Assembly: GCA_949383255.1 (NCBI GenBank)
Contig: CASJPF010000039.1
Location: 1-34,906 of the forward strand
Length of the DNA: 34,906 nt
Direction: 5' to 3'
Origin: Lachnospiraceae bacterium
GTDB lineage: Bacteria; Bacillota; Clostridia; Lachnospirales; Lachnospiraceae
The position numbers and the translations under genes were made by a program. Numbering within the stretch: position 1 is the first letter of the stretch; every line of letters begins with the position of its first letter. Under the pieces are notes generated by a model that was not told the DNA's origin, made no database searches, and worked only from the letters and a program-made list of their open reading frames with translations. This document shows positions 1-10,360 of this stretch, piece by piece.

Positions 1-196
1 ATTCTTCCTGTGTTTTTAATTTCGTAAATTCTTTTCTTAAATCATAATCAGATAAGAAAGTACCACCATTTTTATAATTTTCCTATTCTCTGTCTAATGT
101 CTAGTTGTAAGCAAACCTTGCTGTACCTGCACATTGAAACAGTTTTGTTTCTTATTTATTATTTGGTTTTAACATTACTTTTATAGATTTAATCAT
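1..196 (-). pseudogene. tnpB: TnpB (IS605/IS607 accessory RNA-guided nuclease) N-terminus, nonsense-inactivated
   Basis: The minus-strand frame starting at ATG 196 reads MIKSIKVMLKPNNK and then GTARFAYN and FLSDYDLRKEFTKLK. This is the characteristic N-terminus of TnpB proteins of IS605/IS607 elements. Three in-frame stops replace codons 15, 32 and 38, at positions where relatives carry Gln, Trp and Gln. All three fit C-to-T or G-to-A transitions (TAA, TAG, TAG). The start overlaps the end of tnpA, the usual translational coupling. The rest of the gene, with the RuvC-like active site and any associated guide RNA, lies beyond the window. It is clearly broken; only the family assignment rests on recalled similarity. 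Confidence 0.8.
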
Positions 197-794
197 TTTG
201 CATAAGCTCCTTTATCATCTTCTTCGCTTTACTTGCACGTTTTCCCTGAAGCTTATAACGAAATACTGTAATAATCTGAACCAAATCTTCTACAAGTTCT
301 TCTTGTTCTGTCTTTTCTGTCGTATCAACAATTTCAATTTCACAGTCCTATAATTCAGCGATATACGCAATCAATTCAAATCCGAATCTTATCAGTCGGT
401 CTTTATAAAGAACGACAACTTTGGAAATGCTTCTGTTTGTTATTCCTTTTATCAGTTCCTGTAACCCTTTTCTTCTGTAATTGATTCCTGAACCAATATC
501 TGTGACAATTTCAAATGGCTTACCTTGTGCAAGCAGATATGTCCGCATATTTTCTTTCTGACGTTCCAAATCATCTTTCTGTTTTGGAGAACTTACACGG
601 CAGTAACCTACTGTTTTTCCTTGTTTGTTTACAGGCTTATTTAGTAACCGATTTAAGTCATCTTCTGAATAATAACGATAACCGTTTGGACTTATGTGAT
701 GTGGTTTCAGTTTTCCTGATTTATCCCAGTTTCTTAAAGTCTATGCTGTTACTCCCAAAATTTCTGTCATTTCATGTATCGTGTAATATTTCAA
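189..794 (-). pseudogene. tnpA: IS607-family serine recombinase TnpA, two nonsense mutations
   Basis: A TTG start at 794 sits 6 bases after GAGGTG. The frame gives a MerR-like helix-turn-helix (KYYTIHEMTEILGVTA, TLRNWDKSGKL, PNGYRYYSEDDLNRLL). It continues into a small serine-resolvase domain with the motif VGYCRVSSPKQ, which includes the presumed catalytic serine. The frame then runs through DIGSGINYRRKGLQELI, VVVLYKDRLIRFGFELI and a C-terminal basic tail (KLQGKRASKAKKMIKEL). TAG codons interrupt it at 741-743 (codon 18) and 348-350. Without those stops it would be about 200 residues, normal for IS607 TnpA. Family members integrate without a fixed long target. This copy should be inactive unless the stops are suppressed. 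Confidence 0.85.
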
Positions 795-883
795 TTTTAT
801 CACCTCTATACATGATTATAACATATTATGCTATAAAATCTAATAGACATTTATAATTTTTTATAACTTTATTTCAACTACTA

Positions 884-2002
884 TAACCCTCCTGCTTCAC
901 ATCGTAAAGCTGTGTGTAACAAAAGCCAAACATACAGGGATTGTCCAAAAGCGCATCGGTCAATCCCTTATATCTTGCAATGTATTCCTACTCAGTCTGT
1001 GGACTATCTCCATAATCCCAACTATCACTATTTTCGTTGCTTTTATCCCACTTAATTCCGCCATACTCACTGATAAACACAGGCACATCCTTCACTGGAG
1101 TTTGTCGGTCCACCTGCGGTCTATCAACAATCCTACCTTTGCAAATGCTTCATAGAAAGCTGCAAAAACTGCCGGATTCTGCTCATAATTATGGAAATCA
1201 TAAATGTCTGTTATCACATGGAAATTTCCGCTTGTATCAATACAGGATCTTGTGGAATCAAACAGTTTTGTCATTTGGTAGATTACCATCAACAATTCAT
1301 CATCCTGTTTGCGTCCTTCATAGTCGCAAGTCTCATTAAATGGGCACCACCCTATAATCGCCAGGAGATTAAAATCCCGATCTAACGCCTCCATCCACTC
1401 TGGCAGAAAACATTTTAATCCATCTGGTCTACTATAATCTAATCCTCCAATTTCCTTGTTCTCCCCACACTAAATATCCTGTGCGATCGCAATGATAAAG
1501 AAAACGTTCCTCAAATATTTTTTGGTGAAGTCTTGCCTCATTAAAGCCTGCATCCATAGAAAGTTTAATATCTTGTTGCAATGCCTCGTCCGACGGAGCA
1601 GTATAAATCCCATCTGGATAAAAACCTTGAGCCAACACCAAACGCTGGAACACTTTCTTTCCATTAATAAAAAAATACTCCCCCATCGAAACGAATCTCA
1701 CACATTCCAAAATACCTTTCCACACAGCCTTCCTCAAAAGTAAATCTTACATCATAAAGTCTTCCATGACCTGCTTCCCATAAATATAGGTTGGACAAAG
1801 CAATTGTCAACACGGCATTTCCCGCACACATTTTTGTCTGTGCACGGCCACAGCACTCCCCTGCATAAAATACTCCTGCTGACAACTTCCCTTCACCGAC
1901 CATCAATGCTCGAATTGTCACTATACTCTCCACAATATTGAGATAAAAATATACTTTCTCAATGTAGGAATCAGGCACAAATTTCAGCTGTATTCGTTAT
2001 TT
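884..2002 (-). pseudogene. glycoside hydrolase family 2 (beta-galactosidase/glucuronidase-like) remnant
   Basis: Successive minus-strand frames reconstruct the middle of a family 2 glycosidase. The N-side beta-sandwich shows IEKVYFYLNIV, LWEAGHGRLYDVRFTFEEG and YINGKKVFQRLVLAQGFYPD. The TIM-barrel part shows DAGFNEARLHQKIFEERFL, IIGWCPFNETCDYEGRKQDD (the NE pair holds the acid/base glutamate of family 2) and TRSCIDTSGNFHV. The last part, YKGLTDALLDNPCMFGFCYT, ends near 884 at the presumed IS607 junction. The reading frame is broken near 1664-1737, near 1432 and around 1092, and by a TAG in the last part. The N-terminal sugar-binding domain is missing before about 2002, where the chemoreceptor gene ends. 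It probably once acted on plant or host glycans. The substrate cannot be told. Confidence 0.8.
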
Positions 2003-2015
2003 TTCTACAGTTTTA

Positions 2016-4085
2016 TTATAGTTTAAACTTTGTCATTTCCTGTTTCATTTCTTCTGAAACTGTTGATAAATCCTCTATTCCAGCTGCGACCTGATGAACA
2101 CCTTTTAGCTGTTCTTTCATTGAATCTGCCACTTTTTCAGTCAATTCCGCTGTATTTTTGGAAATCTTTCGGATTCGCTCTACTGCTTCCATTACGGAAC
2201 AATCACACATACGCATATCCACAATCAATCCTTCCATATTTCTGACAGAATCCTTTGTCTTTTCTGCTAATATACGAAAATCCGAAAAAGTCATCTGTAC
2301 TTTATCAACCGCCTGAGCCTGCCCCTCAATACCTGAACGAATTATTTCTATATTTGTGACCACCTCTGAAATATCTCCACACAGCTCCGCGATTATCTTT
2401 TCAATATTAATGGTTGCAGCCGAAGAGTTTGCCGCAAGTTTTCCAATGGACTCTGCCACCACTGCAAACCCCTTTCCATGCTCTCCCGCACGCGCTGCCT
2501 CAATGGATGCATTCAGAGAAAGAAGCCCTGTCTGATAAGAAATTTCGTTAATCGTATTTAAGATTCCAGAAATCTTCTTAGATTGTTCTTCCAATGTCAT
2601 AATCTTTTGATAAGCATTTGTTATTCCCTTTGAAGCATCTTCATTTTGTCTTCTAAGTTCCATTACACTCTGCATTCCATTTTCACCAGAAGTAATTGTA
2701 TTTTGTGCATCTGTCAAGAGAAATCCACTTTTCTCCTGCAGTTGTTCAAACTTTGCGCTCAGTGTTTCCTGCTGCATAACAACACGTTTTACATCTGCAT
2801 CTTGTGCCTCTGAACCTTCTAAAATTTCGTACACTGCCTTATTGGTTGAATCCATATGCACCTCAATTTGATTGAGATGTTCCGCGCTCTCCACAACCTC
2901 ATCTGTAATTGTAGCAATCTTGGTCAAGATTAATGAGATTTTTCCAATCATTTTATTAAAACTCTTTGACAAAACACCAATCTCATTTCTGCTGCCCTCC
3001 TCAGCCTGCACTGTAAAGTCGCCATCAGAAGCATTTCCAATCAATTCTGTAATCAATACAATCGGGCGTGTCAACCTGCGCGCCAGCATTGCAGCCACCA
3101 AAATCGCAACCCCAATCATCACTATAGCTACCACAGCCGCAACTACAATCATCTGATATACTGGAGCCATTACCGCTTCTTCTCTGTAAAGTGTGAGCAC
3201 CGACCAAGAATCAGATTTCCCTTTTAGTGATATTGGTGTGTAACTAATAATATATGTTTCTCCCTCATTTTTTATTTTTCCACTCCCAGCATTTCCTTTC
3301 ATCACTTCTGAGACAATTTTTTGATAGTCTTCTGAGATTACAATGTTCTGTTCCTCTGTCACAATACTTCCCGAAGCATCCAAAAGTACTTGTCCTGCAG
3401 CATTTTTGCTAGACACTGTTTTGGTCATCTGTTTGTAGTTATAAAGTTCTTCAATCTGCATACTATCTGGGTGGGCAACCACAACTCCTTCCCCATCAAT
3501 AACAAAAGAATACTCACCATTCTCCACATCTGAAAATTTTTCAATTAGATTTTGCAAATAATCTAGTCTCAAATCCGCTGCAAAAATTCCAGCAAATTCC
3601 TTTCCCTGATACATTGGAAAAAAGATGGAAGCACACGGCATTCCAGTATTTACAGAATAATAAGATTTTGATATAAATGCTTTCTGCTGTTGGGTTGTCT
3701 GTACAAACCACCATCTGGTGGAACGATCTGCAAGTTCACCGGAAGACCGCCCTGTCTGCTTTCCATCTTTTCCCTGAATATAAAGCAATTCTAAATAAGA
3801 ATTTCTCTTGACACAATCCGCTAAAATAGAAGTCTGAATATCTGTATCCATCGTTAGAATACTAGGATTTACAGACAGTTCCTCCACAATATTGTAAGCA
3901 CCATCTAAAAATGCAGCAATCTCACCAGATACAAGCTGCGACTTATCTTGACCCCTACGATAAATCTCCTGTTCATACGATTTCACAAAAATAAATACTA
4001 CAATCCATGTCAAACACACCGCTAGAGTACATACAATCACAATTATCGGCAGCAGCAACTGCTTAAAAATACTTGTCCTTTTCAT
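2016..4085 (-). CDS. methyl-accepting chemotaxis protein with extracellular Cache-type sensor
   Basis: This 689-residue transmembrane chemoreceptor begins with a membrane helix (residues about 10-32). A periplasm-facing ligand domain of about 270 residues of dCache type follows (DLRLDYLQNLIEKFSD, GEYSFVIDGEGVVVAHPD). A second membrane helix rich in V, A and I lies near 308-335, then a HAMP linker (RRLTRPIVLITELIGNASDGDF). The cytoplasmic coiled coil carries the conserved hairpin tip, here YQTGLLSLNASIEAARAGE. The tip differs slightly from the common QTNLLALNASIEAARAGEHG form. The protein would signal to CheA/CheW at the cell pole. No C-terminal CheR-tether pentapeptide is visible. The start is supported by AAAGGA upstream of the ATG. 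It is probably monocistronic; no other chemotaxis genes are in the window. The ligand is unknown. Confidence 0.93.
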   Translation of the reverse strand: MKRTSIFKQLLLPIIVIVCTLAVCLTWIVVFIFVKSYEQEIYRRGQDKSQLVSGEIAAFLDGAYNIVEELSVNPSILTMDTDIQTSILADCVKRNSYLELLYIQGKDGKQTGRSSGELADRSTRWWFVQTTQQQKAFISKSYYSVNTGMPCASIFFPMYQGKEFAGIFAADLRLDYLQNLIEKFSDVENGEYSFVIDGEGVVVAHPDSMQIEELYNYKQMTKTVSSKNAAGQVLLDASGSIVTEEQNIVISEDYQKIVSEVMKGNAGSGKIKNEGETYIISYTPISLKGKSDSWSVLTLYREEAVMAPVYQMIVVAAVVAIVMIGVAILVAAMLARRLTRPIVLITELIGNASDGDFTVQAEEGSRNEIGVLSKSFNKMIGKISLILTKIATITDEVVESAEHLNQIEVHMDSTNKAVYEILEGSEAQDADVKRVVMQQETLSAKFEQLQEKSGFLLTDAQNTITSGENGMQSVMELRRQNEDASKGITNAYQKIMTLEEQSKKISGILNTINEISYQTGLLSLNASIEAARAGEHGKGFAVVAESIGKLAANSSAATINIEKIIAELCGDISEVVTNIEIIRSGIEGQAQAVDKVQMTFSDFRILAEKTKDSVRNMEGLIVDMRMCDCSVMEAVERIRKISKNTAELTEKVADSMKEQLKGVHQVAAGIEDLSTVSEEMKQEMTKFKL

Positions 4086-4436
4086 CTGTGTCCTTTCTCA
4101 ATCAACTCCTACAAATTTGGTATTCTACCTTTTCTGTCTTATTGCATGCCGCATAAGTACATTTATTATACAGGAATCTAGTGTTGATAGCAATAAATTT
4201 TATACTGACAGCCACGATAAACGCATGCTTTTTATTATGTCTTAGTATGATATCCATGTACGAAGACCGCCTGCCGGAATTCCCCCTTAAGAAAACTCAT
4301 CTGGCAGGCAGTTTAGCCGCCTGCTGTTCACATGTTCATCATTTGCTGTTATAAATAAATCACGAGCTGGTGCTCCTGCAAAGAGCCTTCAGCCCGATCA
4401 TTATCACGGAAGATCTGTATTTAAAGACTTTTGTTC
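4086..4436. other. gene-free stretch between chemoreceptor and CRISPR trailer end
   Basis: No convincing gene is seen in these 351 bases. The right end of the stretch would hold the chemoreceptor promoter only if transcription starts well upstream. A 7-bp inverted repeat (GCCTGCC 4269-4275, GGCAGGC 4303-4309) lies in a locally GC-richer patch, and CCGCCTGC recurs at about 4267 and 4317. The plus strand from about 4350 to 4466 stays open and reads somewhat like protein (HELVLLQRAFSPIIITEDL), but I recognise no family. It may be the relic of a gene cut by the array. Confidence 0.4.
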
Positions 4437-7400
4437 ACACACTCACATCTTATGTTTCTATTAATCCAAATGGAGAGCATGGAGTTCTAATATTTCTCGA
4501 ATTTCAATACATCTCATGTTTCTATTAATCCTATAATACCATGCACTTCCTTGTTATCGATTGTACATTTCAATACATCTCATGTTTCTATTAATCAGGT
4601 TTTTGCCGCCTCTTTGGAGGCTTTGTGCGCCGATTTCAATACATCTCATGTTTCTATTAATCAAGGTTCGGAACAAGGTAAGCCACCACGAACGGTTTTA
4701 TTTCAATACATCTCATGTTTCTATTAATCCTTTAACACTTTACTTAGACAAATTAGAGAGGGATAATTTCAATACATCTCATGTTTCTATTAATCCAATA
4801 TGACCATCAATAAGCCGTCCCGTCTTCAGCGATTTCAATACATCTCATGTTTCTATTAATCGACTCATAGCTTAATTTACAAATAGGTGCATAGTCATCT
4901 CAATACATCTCATGTTTCTATTAATCCCATGCCAACAAACTTAAAGCTTTGTTACTTTCAATTTCAATACATCTCATGTTTCTATTAATCTGATACGTGT
5001 CATAATACTCAAAAAAATCTGTCCGATTTCAAATACATCTCATGTTTCTATTAATCTCTTCCAGTCCGCTGGCGTAGGGGCAGACGGAGTAGAATTTCAA
5101 TACATCTCATATTTCTATTAATCCCCATCATGGATTTATCTTCTAAATCTAGCCACAATTTCAATACATCTCATGTTTCTATTAATCCTAACAATGATGT
5201 TGTATCTGTATATGTATCATGATTTCAATACATCTCATGTTTCTATTAATCCCTGTTCAGGGCTGTTCCATGCCTTTTCCAAATCAAATTTCAATACATC
5301 TCATGTTTCTATTAATCGCTGTATTTAGAATAGGAGGGCGCATGAAAGGTATATTTCAATACATCTCATGTTTCTATTAATCGTTGCCTTTGCCTATATT
5401 GGTTTTGGGGCCTTTTAAGATTTCAATACATCTCATGTTTCTATTAATCTTATACATTTTGTCTAATGGGAGACTTTGCAAATATTTCAATACATCTCAT
5501 GTTTCTATTAATCAATAGACAATTTCTACTTTTACATTCGCTCTAAACATTTCAATACATCTCATGTTTCTATTAATCATAAATAGTGGTGTTACAAATA
5601 TTATTAATAACAAATTTCAATACATCTCATGTTTCTATTAATCCCCTGTGACCGCCTACCTTGCCAGGGGTTTATCTGGCATTTCAATACATCTCATGTT
5701 TCTATTAATCCACCCTTTCGGTGGTGTTAGCGTAATTCGTTCAATAATTTCAATACATCTCATGTTTCTATTAATCACCTTATGCTCCATAATTCAATCC
5801 GATTTGCTTGTAAATTTCAATACATCTCATGTTTCTATTAATCTCTGGCTTAGCCGCAAGAGGTTGTATATTAAACTCTATTTCAATACATCTCATGTTT
5901 CTATTAATCCTCATTTAGAAACAGCCTCCTTTAAAATAAAAATGAATTTCAATACATCTCATGTTTCTATTAATCGGCACAATCTCCATAGGCTGCAATC
6001 CACCGTTCTTCATTTCAATACATCTCATGTTTCTATTAATCACCTAAAAAACCCCATTGGCATATTGTATTGGTTTTATTTCAATACATCTCATGTTTCT
6101 ATTAATCGCTGGAGAATGGGTAAGCTCGCACGGCGAAGTCGATTTCAATACATCTCATGTTTCTATTAATCAAACTGGGGCAGCGGTATTATTCCATTTT
6201 ATAAAATTTCAATATATCTCATGTTTCTATTAATCTTTTAGACGAAATACAGATAGAGTTTAATTCCCTATTTCAATACATCTCATGTTTCTATTAATCC
6301 TAAAGTCAGAGTTAAAAAGAAGTAGGTGGTTAAATATTTCAATACATCTCATGTTTCTATTAATCAAAGGCAATTTTGACAACAGGCCAGCAGGCACTAT
6401 TATTTCAATACATCTCATGTTTCTATTAATCGGGTGCTTGGTGGGGCTTCCTGTTGCTTTGGTTGGATTTCAATACATCTCATGTTTCTATTAATCCAAA
6501 TTTTGCAGGTTTCTATGGAGAAATTGTTAGATTTCAATACATCTCATGTTTCTATTAATCAACGAAAGTGACTAACAAGCGGCAACGTATAGACAATTTC
6601 AATACATCTCATGTTTCTATTAATCCTACAAGCTAAAGAAAAAGAAAAAGAACGCAAAGCAATTTCAATACATCTCATGTTTCTATTAATCGTGTGCCCT
6701 TATGGAAGAGAGTGTCCGTCAGAATTATTTCAATACATCTCATGTTTCTATTAATCTCCATAGGCGGCTGCATCTGTGGCGCATATTGGTATATTTCAAT
6801 ACATCTCATGTTTCTATTAATCATGTAACCTACGACTACTACAAAAGCATATACGGATTTCAATACATCTCATGTTTCTATTAATCGCACGCAACATGAT
6901 ATATTTGTAGTGCGCTACAAAGATTTCAATACATCTCATGTTTCTATTAATCTATGTCAAAAACTAAATTTACAACTACAATAGACGGATTTCAATACAT
7001 CTCATGTTTCTATTAATCACCTCTACCCCTTGCCCGGCGTATCTATCCAAAATCATTTCAATACATCTCATGTTTCTATTAATCATAAATGGTATGGAGA
7101 TAGGGGCATTTCCGTTTGTTCATTTCAATACATCTCATGTTTCTATTAATCCAGTTGACGGGAATCAGCTTTATAAGTCACTGTGTAATTTCAATACATC
7201 TCATGTTTCTATTAATCTTTTTCGATCCAGATTCAAGCGAATTTATGGAATTATTTCAATACATCTCATGTTTCTATTAATCCCTTGAAAATGGAAAAGA
7301 GGTCTACCATAAAGAAAAATTTCAATACATCTCATGTTTCTATTAATCGCAGAAAGATGGAGTATTCCAACAGCCGGGACGATAATTTCAATACATCTCA

Positions 7401-10360
7401 TGTTTCTATTAATCGGAATTATATCTGCTGTTCTGAAAGCACATCGACCATTTCAATACATCTCATGTTTCTATTAATCACATTCCAATGGGGGACTTGC
7501 TCACAGCCCCGTCATTTCAATACATCTCATGTTTCTATTAATCACGGATTTCTTAGACTTTATGTCCCGGTTCACGTCCATTTCAATACATCTCATGTTT
7601 CTATTAATCAACTTTAGAGTAAACTTAGTACGGAATTGTACCTTTATTTCAATACATCTCATGTTTCTATTAATCTCTGCTCTCCGCACATGCCGATTTT
7701 TTTTTAAAGATATTTCAATACATCTCATGTTTCTATTAATCCTGATTCGGGTAAGGTTGCAGTTGGTAAGAAAGCATAATTTCAATACATCTCATGTTTC
7801 TATTAATCGATGCATATATAATGCAACGCGGCGGTTGGAGTTCATTTCAATACATCTCATGTTTCTATTAATCATATAGACACCTTTCGGGGTGTTGGTT
7901 GGGGCTTCTATTTCAATACATCTCATGTTTCTATTAATCAATTTATAGGAGGTTTTTTATGTTTTGTTACTTTTATTTCAATACATCTCATGTTTCTATT
8001 AATCTTGAGAGACTTTAAAGAATCGAAGAATAACATAACAATTTCAATACATCTCATGTTTCTATTAATCAAGAATTATACTTAAACCCTACAATACCAT
8101 TGTATATTTCAATACATCTCATGTTTCTATTAATCGACACAGGAAGCGCGTCCGGATTATAATTCTTAAAGATTTCAATACATCTCATGTTTCTATTAAT
8201 CGGAAAGGAGTTTACTTAATGATTAAAGATTTCTTATTTCAATACATCTCATGTTTCTATTAATCAAAAGAATTTTTGTCCGAATCATGAAGCGGAGAAA
8301 ATTTCAATACATCTCATGTTTCTATTAATCAAATTTGTCCAGAGATATCCTCTATAGTTTTAGGAAATTTCAATACATCTCATGTTTCTATTAATCTTTA
8401 CAATTGCGGTTATACTACCATTTTCTTGCAGCATTTCAATACATCTCATGTTTCTATTAATCATACCAAAAACCTTTTTAAAACCATCAATAAATGGTAT
8501 TTCAATACATCTCATGTTTCTATTAATCGCGGAACAGACTTTAAAGAATCAAAAACCAAAATAACAATTTCAATACATCTCATGTTTCTATTAATCTTTA
8601 TTCGACCATGCGTCCCCCGGTTGTCTTTTGTAATTTCAATACATCTCATGTTTCTATTAATCGGCATAAAGCAACAAACGCAGGATATTATAAAGAAATT
8701 TCAATACATCTCATGTTTCTATTAATCTATAATGAGCTTTGCCATAAGGAGCGTGATAAATAATTTCAATACATCTCATGTTTCTATTAATCAGATGACA
8801 CAGGTACCGGGCATAAGAAGTAAGAGATATTTCAATACATCTCATGTTTCTATTAATCTTTCTAATTACACTACTATTTGTAAAATGGCCTAATTTCAAT
8901 ACATCTCATGTTTCTATTAATCGGATCCGCGGCAGAGTGCGAACGACACTAATTTTTCATTTCAATACATCTCATGTTTCTATTAATCCCTAAAAAGGCA
9001 CATTGGCATTTAATAATTGTTTTATTTCAATACATCTCATGTTTCTATTAATCAAATATGAATAGTCGCAATAGTTCTGTCTTTCTGATTTCAATACATC
9101 TCATGTTTCTATTAATCGGACAACAAGTTTTCCGGGCAGGCGGCTTTTTAAGGATTTCAATACATCTCATGTTTCTATTAATCCACTCCTGTTCTGTCAT
9201 AGTCTTTTTACCTCCTGTATTTCAATACATCTCATGTTTCTATTAATCTGTAACATCAAAGTCAATCGGAATCGGCACTTCCCGATTTCAATACATCTCA
9301 TGTTTCTATTAATCAAAGCCGCAACGCCGCCCGTAAAGGTCAGCAGGCTATTTCAATACATCTCATGTTTCTATTAATCGATTCTGGAAGAGTTCATGCG
9401 GGGAGCTGTCCCCAGATTTCAATACATCTCATGTTTCTATTAATCTATTTCAAACGGCACTTCCTCTGGCATTGATACTGATTTCAATACATCTCATGTT
9501 TCTATTAATCTATACTCCATAACGTCCTGCCTGTATCTTTTACACTATTTCAATACATCTCATGTTTCTATTAATCCTGTCAAATTCCCTTTTCATGCAA
9601 GGATATATCAATTTCAATACATCTCATGTTTCTATTAATCTTGCACAAGTGGTTCGCAGTATAGCAGCCAAATTATTTCAATACATCTCATGTTTCTATT
9701 AATCTCTTGGTTTATCATGTATATCACCTCGTAGCACTTATTTCAATACATCTCATGTTTCTATTAATCCCTCTTGGAAGTCCCCGTGCATGGTTGGTAT
9801 GCCGTCATTTCAATACATCTCATGTTTCTATTAATCGTTCGTTTTTCAATTTCATTACGCATAAATTGATTTATTTCAATACATCTCATGTTTCTATTAA
9901 TCACCGTCCTAGTTTGGTTTTTATCTGGTTCGCACGCTATTTCAATACATCTCATGTTTCTATTAATCATTTTTTCCTTCGTTTCTACGCTCAAAAAATC
10001 CTCATTTCAATACATCTCATGTTTCTATTAATCCCGTCTGTGCCAATAACAAGCCCGATATGGTCTGTGATTTCAATACATCTCATGTTTCTATTAATCT
10101 GCTTTCGTCCATCTTTTAAAACAAACTCTGCCGCCATTTCAATACATCTCATGTTTCTATTAATCCCACCCCCCTTTGATGTATTTGCTTTGCTATTTGT
10201 GATTTCAATACATCTCATGTTTCTATTAATCTCCACAATGGACATGATATAGTCGGACTTCTTTGATTTCAATACATCTCATGTTTCTATTAATCCTTCT
10301 AACAGCAATGGAAAACGCCGGAGCAACTATATTTCAATACATCTCATGTTTCTATTAATC
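4437..10360 (-). CRISPR. type I-B CRISPR array, 91 repeats and 90 spacers
   Basis: Direct repeats of 30 bases recur every 64-68 bases, with spacers of 34-38 bases. On the plus strand each repeat begins ATTTCAATACATC and ends TTTCTATTAATC. In the minus orientation it ends ATTGAAAT, the 8-nt crRNA 5' handle typical of type I-B, so transcription runs right to left from the cas3 side. Variant repeats support this. The outermost left copy (4437-4466) is degenerate over its first 8 plus-strand bases. Single changes occur at 4897, 5026 (31 nt), 5094 and 6206, all in the left third, while the copies to the right of 6206 look identical. The left end is therefore the old trailer. The first repeat (10331-10360) overlaps the end of cas3, so there is no intervening leader. 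Reading frames inside the array are translations of the repeats, not genes. Confidence 0.98.

Larger units (their letters stand above)
1..881 (-). mobile_element. decayed IS607-type insertion element, partial
   Basis: This is an IS607-like unit made of a MerR-type serine recombinase (tnpA) followed by an overlapping tnpB, read right to left and cut by the left edge of the window. Both genes carry nonsense codons, so the copy cannot move itself. The right boundary is inferred. Glycosidase coding similarity on the minus strand stops at about 884 and AT-rich non-coding sequence starts there. The junction reads GGAGGG, which suits the GG dinucleotide target reported for IS607-family elements. No terminal inverted repeats are expected for this family and none are seen. 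The exact end is uncertain by several bases. Confidence 0.75.

Noticed and set aside
1037..1743. Plus-strand open frames opposite the glycosidase remnant
   Set aside because: They are antisense to clear family 2 glycosidase fragments and have no start signals.
4086..4436. Possible leader of the array on the left side, for plus-strand transcription
   Set aside because: The adjacent repeat is the most degenerate one, repeat variants cluster on this side, and the ATTGAAAT handle requires minus-strand transcription.
5318..9739. Several spacers contain a Shine-Dalgarno motif and start codon (5318, 7940, 8202, and reverse strand at 9184 and 9705)
   Set aside because: Five of 90 is not far above what random sampling of gene-dense phage genomes would give; not evidence of targeted selection of gene starts.
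4561..10272. Many open frames with repeated NFNTSHVSIN, ISIHLMFLLI or INRNMRCIEI peptides
   Set aside because: These are translations of the CRISPR repeat in different frames, interrupted by spacers; no ribosome binding sites or coding logic.
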